From Halobacteriovoraceae bacterium (lineage in GTDB: Bacteria > Bdellovibrionota > Bacteriovoracia > Bacteriovoracales > Bacteriovoracaceae): DNA of 64,000 nt. Below the pieces are notes generated by a model. It was not told the origin of the DNA. It ran no database searches and saw only the letters and a list, made by a program, of their open reading frames with translations. Location: contig PASN01000004.1 of assembly GCA_002711995.1 (NCBI GenBank), positions 71,674 to 135,673 on the forward strand, written 5' to 3'. The stretch's first letter is position 1; each line of letters begins with the position of its first letter. The position numbers and the translations under genes are program-made. Shown here one piece after another: positions 42,437-50,967 of this stretch.

Positions 42437-43471
42437 TTAAACCATTGCGTCGCCCTCTCCACCGCGGGAGATAATTGCCTTCCCTTTGGCTTCAAGGTCT
42501 TTAACCTGTTGAACGATTTCTTGTTGAGCTTTCTCAACATCGGACAACTTCGTTGGCCCAAGAGCGTCCAGGTCTTCTTTGAGAAGTGTGGCTGCTCTGT
42601 TGGACATATTGTTGAACAATTTCGTTTTAACTTCTTCAGGAGAAGTTTTAAGCGCAATTGTAAGCTTCTGATTGTCCACGCCTTTAAGAAGCTCTTGGAT
42701 ACCTTTGTCGTCCACAAAGATAAGGTCTTCGAATACGAACATAAGTTTTCTAATTTCTTCAGCAAGCTCAGGATCTTTCTCCTCAACTCTTGCCATAACG
42801 TTTTTCTCAGAGTTTTTATCCATCATGTTCAACATGTCCGCGATAGGCTCAACACCACCAAGTTGTTGAGTATCGATGGAGCCAAGAGTTGAAAGCTCTG
42901 TTTTTAAGACGTCGTCAAGCTGGGCGATAAGCTCAGGAGAAACGAAGTCTAGGTTTGCAACTCTTAGAACAACTTCCGCTTGAAGTCCTTCTGGAAGCTT
43001 TCTTAAAACATCCACCTTTCTTTCAGTGCTTAAGTGAGCAATGATCAATGCGATTGTCTGCGGGTGCTCGTTAATTAAGAAGTTTGCAAGAGTTCTAGTA
43101 TCTACTAGTTCAAGAGATTCAAGAGTGTTAACTGTTCCAACTTCCACAACCTGGCCTAGAAGCTGTTTCGCACGATCTTCACCTAAAGTGGAAAGAATAA
43201 AGTCACGGCCTTTATTTTCAGAGAATAACAAGTCCGCGTCCTCGTTAAGCATGGAGTAGAATTCCTCTAAAACTCTCTTCACCATCCAGATTGGAGATTT
43301 GTTAATCTGGGACATGTTGTTAATAAGTCTTTTAACATCATTGTCTTTCATGTGTTTGAACATCATTTTAGCGGTGTTCGGTCCCAGTGAACTCATAAGA
43401 ATCGCAGACTTATCAAGACCTGATAATAAGGCGTATTCTACATCTGGATCTAAGGTTTTAGCTTCTGCCAC
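42437..43471 (-). CDS. fliG: Flagellar motor switch protein FliG
   Basis: A 344-residue C-ring protein. It has the N-terminal FliF-binding domain (SGLDKSAILMSSLGPNTAKM), the middle EHPQTIALIIAHL-type motif (NEHPQTIALIIAHLSTERK), and the C-terminal torque helix (FVFEDLIFVDDKGIQELLKG) with charged residues facing the stator. It lies just downstream of the split fliF and appears fully intact, which argues that the operon is otherwise maintained. Confidence 0.97.
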   Translation of the reverse strand: MAEAKTLDPDVEYALLSGLDKSAILMSSLGPNTAKMMFKHMKDNDVKRLINNMSQINKSPIWMVKRVLEEFYSMLNEDADLLFSENKGRDFILSTLGEDRAKQLLGQVVEVGTVNTLESLELVDTRTLANFLINEHPQTIALIIAHLSTERKVDVLRKLPEGLQAEVVLRVANLDFVSPELIAQLDDVLKTELSTLGSIDTQQLGGVEPIADMLNMMDKNSEKNVMARVEEKDPELAEEIRKLMFVFEDLIFVDDKGIQELLKGVDNQKLTIALKTSPEEVKTKLFNNMSNRAATLLKEDLDALGPTKLSDVEKAQQEIVQQVKDLEAKGKAIISRGGEGDAMV

Positions 43472-43488
43472 TTTGTTCTCCTAATTGC

Positions 43489-44568
43489 TTAAGCTATTTC
43501 TTTTGTTGATTCTTGAGAGTGAATCATTTCATGAACAACTTGCGCGGCCTTGGCCGGGTTCTGCTCAACAAGGTTTATAATTCTCTCTCTAATCATATTT
43601 CCTTCAATTTTTTCAGGATTCATCTTGTCTTCAATGGTTGGAAGAGCGTCTTCCAATCCAGGAAGCTTTTGATTGGCCTGAATCTTCTCTAGCTCTTCAA
43701 TTGTCTTAGGCAAGAAGTCTTCAATCGACTCAACAGTGTTCTCTGTAACCCATTGGATAAACGGTCTTACAACAATGAAGAATAGCAGTGTGATCAAGAT
43801 CCCGATCATTAAGTACTTGGTAAGGTTCTTAATGATCTCTCTGTTTTCACGCTGTCTTAGAAGAGCTTCCGCCTCAGAAAGGTCTTCTTTTGCAAATTCC
43901 ATATTTTTAATAACAAGCTTGTCGCCTCTTGCTTCATCTATTCCAATGGCACTGGCAACAATGGCCTTAAAGTTTGAGATCTCGGCCTCAGACCATGGCT
44001 CATATTTTGTTACAGGAAGCCCCTCATCATTTAGAAGAACCTCTCCATTCTCATCCATTACTGGAACTCTTTTACCGTCAACCATTACCGCAACGGACAC
44101 GGCCTTTACTTCAGCTGTAGGTTTCTTTGATTGAGTTACAGTCTTTGGAACATTGTAGTTCTTTGTAACGAGGCTCTTATCCACATCGTTTCTAGTCTCT
44201 GGAATACCTGGCTGAGGGTTTTCTCCAGGTAGGTTGCTTCGAGCACCTGGGATTCCTTGAGGAGAAGGTCTTCTACCCTGAAGTTTTTGGCTATTGGCCA
44301 CCTCAGACACTACAGCTGTATTTTCACCGTCATAGGCGGTTCTTGTTTCAAAAGACTCTGTGAAGTCCATTTTAACGTTTACCTTGGCAATAACTTTGCC
44401 CTCGCCCACTACTCTTTTAAGTATTTCTTCAATTTGTGATTCGTATTTAGTGTTTACCTTGCTTTCTAGAGCTAGTCTATTAGCAGTGTGCTGCGCCATT
44501 GCGTCACCCACATTCTCAGTAAGCTTCGCCCCTTTGGCATCAATGATAACAACATCCTTTACGCGCAT
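43489..44568 (-). CDS. fliF: FliF C-terminal part, after an in-frame TGA
   Basis: A 359-residue frame encoding the rest of the MS-ring protein: the remainder of RBM2 (VKDVVIIDAKGAKL), RBM3 with the variable loop, the second membrane helix (YLMIGILITLLFFIVVRPFI) and the cytoplasmic FliG-binding tail (NLVEQNPAKAAQVVHEMIHS). It is in the same frame as the N-terminal part. Only 12 codons, including the TGA, separate the N-terminal frame from this Met. There is no proper ribosome binding site (only GGA touching the ATG), so re-initiation would be weak. See the findings for interpretation. Confidence 0.9.
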   Translation of the reverse strand: MRVKDVVIIDAKGAKLTENVGDAMAQHTANRLALESKVNTKYESQIEEILKRVVGEGKVIAKVNVKMDFTESFETRTAYDGENTAVVSEVANSQKLQGRRPSPQGIPGARSNLPGENPQPGIPETRNDVDKSLVTKNYNVPKTVTQSKKPTAEVKAVSVAVMVDGKRVPVMDENGEVLLNDEGLPVTKYEPWSEAEISNFKAIVASAIGIDEARGDKLVIKNMEFAKEDLSEAEALLRQRENREIIKNLTKYLMIGILITLLFFIVVRPFIQWVTENTVESIEDFLPKTIEELEKIQANQKLPGLEDALPTIEDKMNPEKIEGNMIRERIINLVEQNPAKAAQVVHEMIHSQESTKEIA

Positions 44569-44601
44569 TCCATCAACTGACGCGGCGATTAGATGCTGAA
44601 T

Positions 44602-45177
44602 TCATTTAATTTCTTCTTTGGTTAGAGTAAGTCCTCTTGCCACATCTAAAACAACCGATGCTCCTGGTGGCTTCTTCTCAGAAACAAATGGACTTGATTC
44701 AGGAAGGGAAAGGTGAACTCTTGCTCTTTCAACGCCGCGAATATGCTTGATCGTCTTCATGAGCTCGCCCTCTAATGCCCTTTGCTTGTTAATTTTTTGA
44801 ACAAAGCTAGTGGTTCCAAAAGCTTGCTTGTCAAAAACTTCATATCCAATGGTAGAGCTGAAATCCACGCCTTTCTTTGCGATCTCAAGTCTCCAGATGT
44901 CAACTTGATCCTCAGGCACATAGATACTCTTTCCATCATCGGCCACTTGGTAGTTAATTTTACCAGCTTCCAACAATTGAGAGATTGTTGCGGCATCTTC
45001 CTTGGAAAGGTCTGTGTACAAAAGCTTGTACTGAGTTTTTGCCGCCCAGATAATTACACCAGTCATGGCAATGACAATCATGGCGCCAATCGCCACTAAA
45101 CCAACCCTTCTATTGGCGTCCAGTGACTTGAAAAACTCCACAAAGTTTTGAGTAATTTGCTTTAAAAAGTCTTGCAA
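44602..45177 (-). CDS. fliF: FliF N-terminal part, ended by an in-frame TGA
   Basis: A 191-residue frame with the first membrane helix (VGLVAIGAMIVIAMTGVIIW), RBM1 (LYTDLSKEDAATISQLLEAG) and most of RBM2 (VERARVHLSLPESSPFVSEK, then PPGASVVLDVARGLTLTKEE). It begins with TTG at 45177, supported by AGGAGG 6 bases upstream. Codon 192 is TGA. The text either side reads straight on in one frame (LTKEEIK, stop, IQHLIAASVDG), matching uninterrupted FliF proteins. Restored length would be about 562 residues, normal for FliF. Confidence 0.92.
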   Translation of the reverse strand: MQDFLKQITQNFVEFFKSLDANRRVGLVAIGAMIVIAMTGVIIWAAKTQYKLLYTDLSKEDAATISQLLEAGKINYQVADDGKSIYVPEDQVDIWRLEIAKKGVDFSSTIGYEVFDKQAFGTTSFVQKINKQRALEGELMKTIKHIRGVERARVHLSLPESSPFVSEKKPPGASVVLDVARGLTLTKEEIK

Positions 45178-45235
45178 AGAATCCTCCTGATTCTATAAAG
45201 CTTTGTTAACGTCCATCCTAGACATTAAAGATCAT

Positions 45236-45595
45236 CTATACCTGCATTCTCATTATTTCTTGATACGCTCCGATAACCTTGGATCGTATCTGATTCATTG
45301 TCTTAAAAGCGATATCCGCTTTTTCAACGGCCAAAAGGGTTTCGTGCAAGTTCTGGCTCTCGCCACTTGCCAACTTTTGCACTGCCAAGTCCGCATCCTG
45401 TTGCATTTTGTTCACGTTTGAAAGTGAATCAAGCAACATGTCGCCAAATGTTTTGGTACTTTTCTCACCAGCTGAAACACTTTCCAGATCTTTGGTGAAG
45501 TCCATCTTCTTGCCAAACTCAACGCTTTTAGACCAGTTGGAGACGTCATAGTTTTTCAAAGTGTTCTGCATTTGACTAAATGTCTGTATCGACAT
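45236..45595 (-). CDS. fliE: Flagellar hook-basal body adaptor FliE
   Basis: A 119-residue protein that joins the MS ring to the proximal rod. The family C-terminal helix is clear: FGDMLLDSLSNVNKMQQDAD, LASGESQNLHETLLAVEKAD and NQIRSKVIGAYQEIMRMQV. The variable N-terminal 40 residues are not diagnostic. The order flgB-flgC-fliE-fliF is the standard one for this part of a flagellar cluster. Confidence 0.95.
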   Translation of the reverse strand: MSIQTFSQMQNTLKNYDVSNWSKSVEFGKKMDFTKDLESVSAGEKSTKTFGDMLLDSLSNVNKMQQDADLAVQKLASGESQNLHETLLAVEKADIAFKTMNQIRSKVIGAYQEIMRMQV

Positions 45596-45608
45596 TGATT
45601 ACCCCTTT

Positions 45609-46049
45609 TTAGTTGCGGCCAATTTCAAGAGCTTTCATTGCCATGCTCTTTGTGGTGTTAATTGCAGAAATATTGGATTCGTAAGCTCTTTGCGCCGAGA
45701 TCATGTCCGCCATTTCTTTCATTACATTAATATTTGGCATCGCCACATACCCTTGCTCGTTGGCGTCAGGGTGTGTTGGGTCATACTTTAAGATTGGCGC
45801 TTTGTTAGTGGACACAACTTCAGTCGCATGCACAGTTTGCGCTTTGGCGTCGATTTCACCTTCAAGAATTTCTGAGAAAGAATCTCTTGCTGGCTCTGAA
45901 CCAAAAACAACCTCTTTTCTTCTGTATGGCCCGCCCTCCGCAGTTCTTGTGGTTTGGGCATTTGCGATATTTGAAGATATCGCCTCGATTCTCTTACGAT
46001 TAGCTGAGAGACCGCTTGAGCTAATTTTCATACTTTTTAACAAGTCCAT
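45609..46049 (-). CDS. flgC: Flagellar basal-body rod protein FlgC
   Basis: A 146-residue proximal rod protein. The N-terminal rod signature LLKSMKISSSGLSANRKRIE with SSNIANAQTTRTAEGGPYRR and the C-terminal MISAQRAYESNISAINTTKS are both complete. It lies 9 bases after flgB. Both are exported through the flagellar type III apparatus without cleaved signals. Confidence 0.97.
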   Translation of the reverse strand: MDLLKSMKISSSGLSANRKRIEAISSNIANAQTTRTAEGGPYRRKEVVFGSEPARDSFSEILEGEIDAKAQTVHATEVVSTNKAPILKYDPTHPDANEQGYVAMPNINVMKEMADMISAQRAYESNISAINTTKSMAMKALEIGRN

Positions 46050-46058
46050 TTAGAGCTC

Positions 46059-46466
46059 CTACTTTTCAGACTGAACCGCGTATTTCATCAGTCCCATCTT
46101 TTTGTTTACAAGCTGAACAAGGGCATCGTACATGATCTTGTTTTCAGTCATTTTTGCCATCTCAGCTTCTCTATCGACGGTGTTGCCGTCTTCGCTGACA
46201 ATACCATTTGGATCATTGATCAGCTCTGGTTGAAGATTGTCAAAGCCGCCGCTTCCTACATCGTAGTGTTGGCCGTTCTCAACCTTCATTCCCATTTCAC
46301 CGTCAACATCCAAAGCTCTTGCCAAAGCGGACTCGAAATCAAGTCTTTTCGCTTTGTAGCCAGGAGTTTCAGAGTTTGCGACATTTGAAGAAATAATCTC
46401 CTGTCTCATCTCTCTAAACTTTATGGCCGATGCCAGAGCTTTTAAGGTTTTGTCATTCACATTCAT
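46059..46466 (-). CDS. flgB: Flagellar basal-body rod protein FlgB
   Basis: A 135-residue proximal rod protein. NDKTLKALASAIKFREMRQE and ISSNVANSETPGYKAKRLDF are the family N-terminus, and the C-terminal helix is MTENKIMYDALVQLVNKKMG. It is the first structural gene after the regulator and lies 10 bases downstream of it. Confidence 0.96.
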   Translation of the reverse strand: MNVNDKTLKALASAIKFREMRQEIISSNVANSETPGYKAKRLDFESALARALDVDGEMGMKVENGQHYDVGSGGFDNLQPELINDPNGIVSEDGNTVDREAEMAKMTENKIMYDALVQLVNKKMGLMKYAVQSEK

Positions 46467-46476
46467 TGCAGACCTC

Positions 46477-47418
46477 TTATCTTAGATTTACAAAGTAGTT
46501 GTTTCCATCAGTTCTGTACTCATTGATTTTGTTTCTAAGAGTTCTGATTGAAACACCTAAGATTTTTGCTGCCTGAGTTCTGTTTTCAGAAGTGTGAATA
46601 AGAGCTTTCTTAATAAGAAGTCTTTCAGCCTCTTTAAGAGACATAAGTCTAAATCCGTCCTCATCAGCTTCTTGAGTTTGAGCTTCAGCTTTCTTCTCTC
46701 CAAGCTCAACAGCGTTCACGTCGATTTGACCGTTTTGAACGTTGCTCATAGAGCCTTCAATAACATTCTTAAGCTCGGCAACATTGTGCGCCCAGTAGAA
46801 GTTGCTAATTTTATTTACAGCTTCCTCAGTGAAAGTTGCTGAAGAGGTGTTGTTTGCATTGGCCCACTCAGTTACGAAGTGTTGAGCGATAACTTTAATG
46901 TCCTCGCCTCTTTCTCTTAGAGGAACAAGGTTGATTTGAGAGCCAGAGAAGTAAGTGTAAAGAGCTCTGTGAAATCTTCCAGCGCCTACATATTTAGACA
47001 GGTTTTTTGAGGTCGTAGCTAAAATTCTTACATCCAAGTCGTAGTCGGACAACTCTTGAAGAATTGTGTAAAGCCTTTTTTGGAACTTCTCGTCAAGCGA
47101 GTCAATGTTTGCAAGTATAACTGATCCACCGTTTGCTTTTTCTAGAACACCTTTGTGGAAACGTCCTGTATCCTCATCTCTGTGTCCAAGAATTGCATTC
47201 TCAACTTTCTTAGCGTCCATTGAGCAATCAACTGTGTGAATCTCAGCACCGCTTCTAGCGCTGTTTTGGTGAACAAATTGGCAAAAGGCCTTTTTACCAG
47301 TTCCAGACTCTCCTGTTACCAGCGCCGGAGCCTTTGTTACCGCGATGTTTTTAGCAAGTTCCATTGCTTTAACAAACTTTGGGTGATTTCCGACTAACTT
47401 AACTTCTGATGCAAACAT
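46477..47418 (-). CDS. Degenerate sigma-54-activator-like flagellar regulator
   Basis: A 313-residue protein with an AAA+ domain and a Fis-type HTH but no receiver. Walker A is GESGTGKK (residues 36-43). The surrounding FHRALYTYFSGSQINLVPLR block and the C-terminal ENRTQAAKILGVSIRTLRNK helix-turn-helix match NtrC-type activators such as FlrC/FlgR. Two essential features are missing. The GAFTGA loop that contacts sigma-54 is replaced by GHRDEDTGRFHKG, and the Walker B acids are lost (VILANID, where LDEI is usual). It is thus unlikely to remodel sigma-54 holoenzyme and may act as a DNA-binding modulator of the flagellar operon. AGGAGG precedes the ATG. Confidence 0.88.
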   Translation of the reverse strand: MFASEVKLVGNHPKFVKAMELAKNIAVTKAPALVTGESGTGKKAFCQFVHQNSARSGAEIHTVDCSMDAKKVENAILGHRDEDTGRFHKGVLEKANGGSVILANIDSLDEKFQKRLYTILQELSDYDLDVRILATTSKNLSKYVGAGRFHRALYTYFSGSQINLVPLRERGEDIKVIAQHFVTEWANANNTSSATFTEEAVNKISNFYWAHNVAELKNVIEGSMSNVQNGQIDVNAVELGEKKAEAQTQEADEDGFRLMSLKEAERLLIKKALIHTSENRTQAAKILGVSIRTLRNKINEYRTDGNNYFVNLR

Positions 47419-47443
47419 TCGACCTCCTGTCTTTCTTTGCTAT

Positions 47444-50200
47444 TTATAATGTTTTATTTTTTAATACCAACGAGGATAACTCCGTCCTCGCTAATCCTTT
47501 CAAATACTCTGGTGTTTTGGCGCCCTGTACAAGCTCTTCCAAAAGTTTTTTTCCTTCAGCCTCGCCGCTTGTGTTCACTAAAGCGACTCCTCTTAAGTAC
47601 TTCACCCTGTCAAAGTAAACCGACTTGGTGTGCTCGCCTAGAAACTCTTTGGATCTTAAAGCAACCAAGTCATAGTTCACTTTCTTTTCACCGTTAAGAG
47701 ATTCGATAAACAGGTACTCCAATCGCTCTAAAGCTTTCTGGGTGTTTTTGTTTCCGCTGCGTCTTAAATCGTTGATTAAGGCGGCAACGTTTGTTCTAAA
47801 CCTCTCTTGATCACTTCCTTGATACAGAGATTCAGAATAAGTTGTTAGCATTTTAAAACTTTGTCTGGGTGACAAAATGTTTTTTAAATTAGGTTTAACT
47901 AGAAGCTTTTCAAAAAACTTCACAGATTCATTATAGTTTTTCAAATTGTAGGCAACAACGCCTTTGTAAAAATTATAGTTAATGTTCTTCTCTTTCTTTA
48001 AAGTTCCAAGAAGCTTGTCAGCTTGTTTCCAGTTTTGTTCCTGAAGAAGCTTTGTAAGTTTTAACTCGTTCAAGTAGTCTTTTACGTTAATATCCTTGTG
48101 AGCTCTCACCCATTTAGGAAAGGCGCGTGTGGCCTTATTATCCAGATTCTGAAGTCCAGAAAACGCTCTCTCAAAGCTTTTAACCAATCCTAACTTTAAG
48201 AATGAGTCGGATACAATAAAGTTTGTGTATGGATTTTTAGCAACCTTACTCTCATATTGATCCTTAAACACTTCCCAAACTTTTACAGCTCTTGGGTAAT
48301 CTTCATTCAGGTAAGCTGTCTTTATGATTCCAAGAACAGTTTCAGCTCCGTCGCCATTGAGTGTTCTTTTATCGCCCTGAGACAAGGTTTCAAGAGGTAT
48401 AGAAGACAAGTATGCCAAAGCGTCTTCATACTTGGATTGAGCCAAAAGAGATCTAAGTCGAGTAAGCCATAGAAGTCTCTTAAGGTCTGAGTCCATTTCT
48501 TTTTGTTCAACAGGCGTTGCCTCTAAGAAAGACACTGTTTCCAAGTCTTTTTTGCTTGGATCAAACTTTCTTGCCACTCTAAGCCCTACATAGCGAAGTT
48601 TTGCTTCAAATCTGGCCTTGGCGCTGGCGCTTTTATTGATTGCGCTCTCGTAAAGTTTAAGGACTTTCTTTTCATCTTTTCCTAGAAGGTCATACCCTAG
48701 CGCCACACGAACGTTTGCAAGTCCCGCAACGTCGTAGAATGAGTAGTTTGCAACAAATTCATCGAATGTCTTTATTGCTTTGTTGTACTGAGCTTTTCTA
48801 AACATGGCCTCAGCGGTGTTAAAAAGAATCGCCGGGTGAATAGGCTTGGCGTAGCTGTTTTCATTGGCCTTAAAGCTTGCGATCACTTGATCAAGTTTGC
48901 CATTAACAAGGTTTACATATCCAATGTAGGCATCGCCTTCTTGCGGAGGAAGAACTCTTATAACAGCTTTATTTTTCAAAAACTCTTCCATTTTTGCCAA
49001 CTGCTTAAGCTTTGCAAGAGAGTATAGAATTACTCTTGAGCTTCTTACAATCATATCATCGTCAAACTCAGTAGTGGCGGCAACGTAAAGCTCCTTCGCA
49101 ACTTGAAGGGATTGGATATAGTCTTTTTCTCTAAGATTTGATTCAAGGATGTAACGAATCGCTGCTTTCTTTAGCTCATAGTTGTTTGATCGGTCGGCCA
49201 CATTTTGAAGTTTTGCCAAGGCCGCGGAGAAGATGCCTTTTTTGCTTGTGCTGATTTGTGGCCCGGCCTCAACAACTTCACCGTCTTCGTTTGTTACTGG
49301 TTCCGGCTGGTCAATTTTAGTCTCAATTGAAGGTTTAATGATGTTTTTAATTAAAGAGACGGCCTTCATAAACTCAAGAATGTCTCTATTAGAGTCTTTG
49401 CCATATTGCTTTTCGTAAAGGTTAATGGACTTTGTCATTAATCCCCACTTTTGCTTTCGATAGAAGTTTATCGAAAGTTGCATATGGGCCTCTTTCTTAT
49501 CACCGTTTTGAAAAGGACGATCCTTTATCTCGTAGAAATAATCTGGGCCTTTTACAGCAAGGTTCACTTCACTCTCTAAAGGTGGAATAAATGCCGGGTA
49601 ATCCCACACAAAGGCGGCACCGTATCTAAAGTCTCTATACTCTTTATTAGCTTTATTCTTGGCAACTTTCTCAGGATTAAGAACGCTTATTTCTTTATCT
49701 AGTTTGATTGCAGGCTTCTTAACTTTCTTCTTTTTAACAACTGGCTTTGGAGCGACCTTTACAACAACAGGTTTCTTTCTTACGGCAGCTTTCTTAGTTG
49801 CCACAAGGTCTTGGTTAATCCAAAAATCCAATACGTGCTTGTTTTCTTTATCCTTATAGAATGAGAACAATTCAATGCTTTCATCTTTAAGGCCAACTGT
49901 GATTTCCGAAGGAGATCCGTTCTTTCCTTCTGTATAGTTAAAGCCGTTAAAATAACGCTTATCCCCATCAAGCTTTGTGAAGTCTTCTACAAGAGTATTG
50001 AAAAGATTTTGATCGAGAGTCTTAAGGTTAAGGTACTGCCCATCTTTATTTATGGAGAGCCTTTGTTTATCGGCGTTAAGAGACCAACGAAGATGTGTCT
50101 TAAAAGTTTGCTGATTTAGAATACGAGAATGTGCCGGGAAAAATGATCCGAATGTGACCAGAATGCATGTCAGAATTTTGAACAACGTGCTTAAATGCAT
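47444..50200 (-). CDS. Exported TPR-rich protein heading the flagellar operon
   Basis: A 918-residue exported protein of unknown function. A signal peptide (MHLSTLFKILTCILVTFGSF) precedes about 120 residues of beta-rich sequence, then a Lys/Val/Pro-rich linker (about residues 150-185). A very long series of TPR-like helices follows (for example AILFNTAEAMFRKAQYNKAI and YNFYKGVVAYNLKNYNESVK). The start at 50200 is chosen because AGGAAG lies 7 bases upstream and the signal peptide starts there; an in-frame ATG at 50236 adds 12 residues. It ends 25 bases before the regulator start and is on the same strand, so it is probably co-transcribed with the flagellar genes. A periplasmic scaffold for the basal body or sheath is possible. 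Confidence 0.75.
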   Translation of the reverse strand: MHLSTLFKILTCILVTFGSFFPAHSRILNQQTFKTHLRWSLNADKQRLSINKDGQYLNLKTLDQNLFNTLVEDFTKLDGDKRYFNGFNYTEGKNGSPSEITVGLKDESIELFSFYKDKENKHVLDFWINQDLVATKKAAVRKKPVVVKVAPKPVVKKKKVKKPAIKLDKEISVLNPEKVAKNKANKEYRDFRYGAAFVWDYPAFIPPLESEVNLAVKGPDYFYEIKDRPFQNGDKKEAHMQLSINFYRKQKWGLMTKSINLYEKQYGKDSNRDILEFMKAVSLIKNIIKPSIETKIDQPEPVTNEDGEVVEAGPQISTSKKGIFSAALAKLQNVADRSNNYELKKAAIRYILESNLREKDYIQSLQVAKELYVAATTEFDDDMIVRSSRVILYSLAKLKQLAKMEEFLKNKAVIRVLPPQEGDAYIGYVNLVNGKLDQVIASFKANENSYAKPIHPAILFNTAEAMFRKAQYNKAIKTFDEFVANYSFYDVAGLANVRVALGYDLLGKDEKKVLKLYESAINKSASAKARFEAKLRYVGLRVARKFDPSKKDLETVSFLEATPVEQKEMDSDLKRLLWLTRLRSLLAQSKYEDALAYLSSIPLETLSQGDKRTLNGDGAETVLGIIKTAYLNEDYPRAVKVWEVFKDQYESKVAKNPYTNFIVSDSFLKLGLVKSFERAFSGLQNLDNKATRAFPKWVRAHKDINVKDYLNELKLTKLLQEQNWKQADKLLGTLKKEKNINYNFYKGVVAYNLKNYNESVKFFEKLLVKPNLKNILSPRQSFKMLTTYSESLYQGSDQERFRTNVAALINDLRRSGNKNTQKALERLEYLFIESLNGEKKVNYDLVALRSKEFLGEHTKSVYFDRVKYLRGVALVNTSGEAEGKKLLEELVQGAKTPEYLKGLARTELSSLVLKNKTL

Positions 50201-50232
50201 CAAGAAACTTCCTGTCTCGTTTTTTGGCCCTG

Positions 50233-50361
50233 TCATCCTAACTGGGCCTTTAAATATATTTTACAGAAAATCGTGTGAGATAAAAGGAAAATTTTACTCA
50301 TGGGCAATTTTTTTCCTGTCATTTTTCCCACACTAAAGAAAAGTCCAGTATTTACTTTCAT
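50233..50361 (-). CDS. Possible small ORF upstream of the TPR gene
   Basis: A 42-codon frame with a good ribosome binding site (AGGAAG, 5 bases before ATG). Its TGA overlaps an upstream ATG of the TPR gene (ATGA at 50233-50236). The peptide is basic and moderately hydrophobic, with no recognisable motif. It may be a leader peptide or chance. Otherwise 50201-50399 holds no gene and should carry the operon promoter, which I could not place. Confidence 0.22.
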   Translation of the reverse strand: MKVNTGLFFSVGKMTGKKLPMSKIFLLSHTIFCKIYLKAQLG

Positions 50362-50399
50362 TTAGACTTCCTATATCCAAAACCAACAAATTCTATCAG

Positions 50400-50909
50400 C
50401 TAACGATAGTAGGTGTTTATAGGCAATCTCTGGTCTATATGAAACGAATTCAGTCGGTCCTTTTTTCCAATCTGCTTCATAATGATCTTCTCATTGCGTC
50501 TATTTTTAAGAACCTTGAGAAGCTTTCTAAAGTCAACTCGCCCCTTGGCCGTATAACAGATCGTTATGGAGTAATTATCAAGTGAGCACAGAACATGAGT
50601 AATATTCATGCCAAGGGAAAGCTCCTTGGATAAAGTGCTAACTTCCCTTTTAATTTCAATTGATTTGCGATCCATATCCCCTTCGGCAGCTTTATCTTCA
50701 GTTGTTGCGTATCTAAGAAATATGGCCTTTTCATTCTGAGTGTTTGTCTCTTCAAAAGGAAAACTTGTTATGTGGGCAAGAAAAGTTCCTTGTTCTGTTT
50801 TAATAATGACTTCGTGCCCGTAGTGGAAGGGTTCGTCATTAAGTTTGAGGATATATGAATTGGTGTCTGCCATAATTTTGGCTATAAAGAATTTTTTATT
50901 AGTGTTCAT
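50400..50909 (-). CDS. PSP1/YaaT-like protein
   Basis: A 169-residue protein. The best-conserved block is FHYGHEVIIKTEQGTFLAHI near the N-terminus and ITICYTAKGRVDFRKLLKVL with MKQIGKKDR near the C-terminus, the hallmarks of the PSP1 C-terminal domain (YaaT in Bacillus). It lacks the Cys cluster seen in longer PSP1 proteins. YaaT takes part in RNA turnover and development in Bacillus; the role here is open. The ATG at 50909 has no Shine-Dalgarno sequence; a perfect hairpin touches it. An in-frame GTG at 50930 follows a TATACAT-like -10 element, so a leaderless message is possible. Confidence 0.7.
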   Translation of the reverse strand: MNTNKKFFIAKIMADTNSYILKLNDEPFHYGHEVIIKTEQGTFLAHITSFPFEETNTQNEKAIFLRYATTEDKAAEGDMDRKSIEIKREVSTLSKELSLGMNITHVLCSLDNYSITICYTAKGRVDFRKLLKVLKNRRNEKIIMKQIGKKDRLNSFHIDQRLPINTYYR

Positions 50910-50930
50910 GTGGGCAGTATAGGTGCCCAC
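50910..50930 (-). promoter_or_regulatory. Perfect hairpin abutting the PSP1-like start codon
   Basis: GTGGGCA and TGCCCAC form a 7-bp inverted repeat with a 7-base loop, ending at the base next to the ATG at 50909. TATACAT, a plausible -10 element, lies just upstream on the minus strand. It may be an operator or an initiation-controlling hairpin. Confidence 0.35.
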
Positions 50931-50967
50931 ACATGCTATGTATACTCACTAAAAAGGTTGGTTATCT

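Noticed and set aside
42334-42786. 150-codon frame on the minus strand across the fliG-fliH junction
   Set aside because: Shadow in another frame of fliG and fliH, both of which are well conserved there.
44602-44604. TGA in fliF as selenocysteine or as a reassigned codon
   Set aside because: TGA ends several intact genes in the window (for example at 18729, 20876 and 59960), so it is a normal stop. No convincing stem-loop of SECIS type follows the TGA, and FliF is not a known selenoprotein.
46477-47418. Calling the flagellar regulator a working NtrC-type activator
   Set aside because: GAFTGA and the Walker B acids are absent, so normal sigma-54 activation is not supported.
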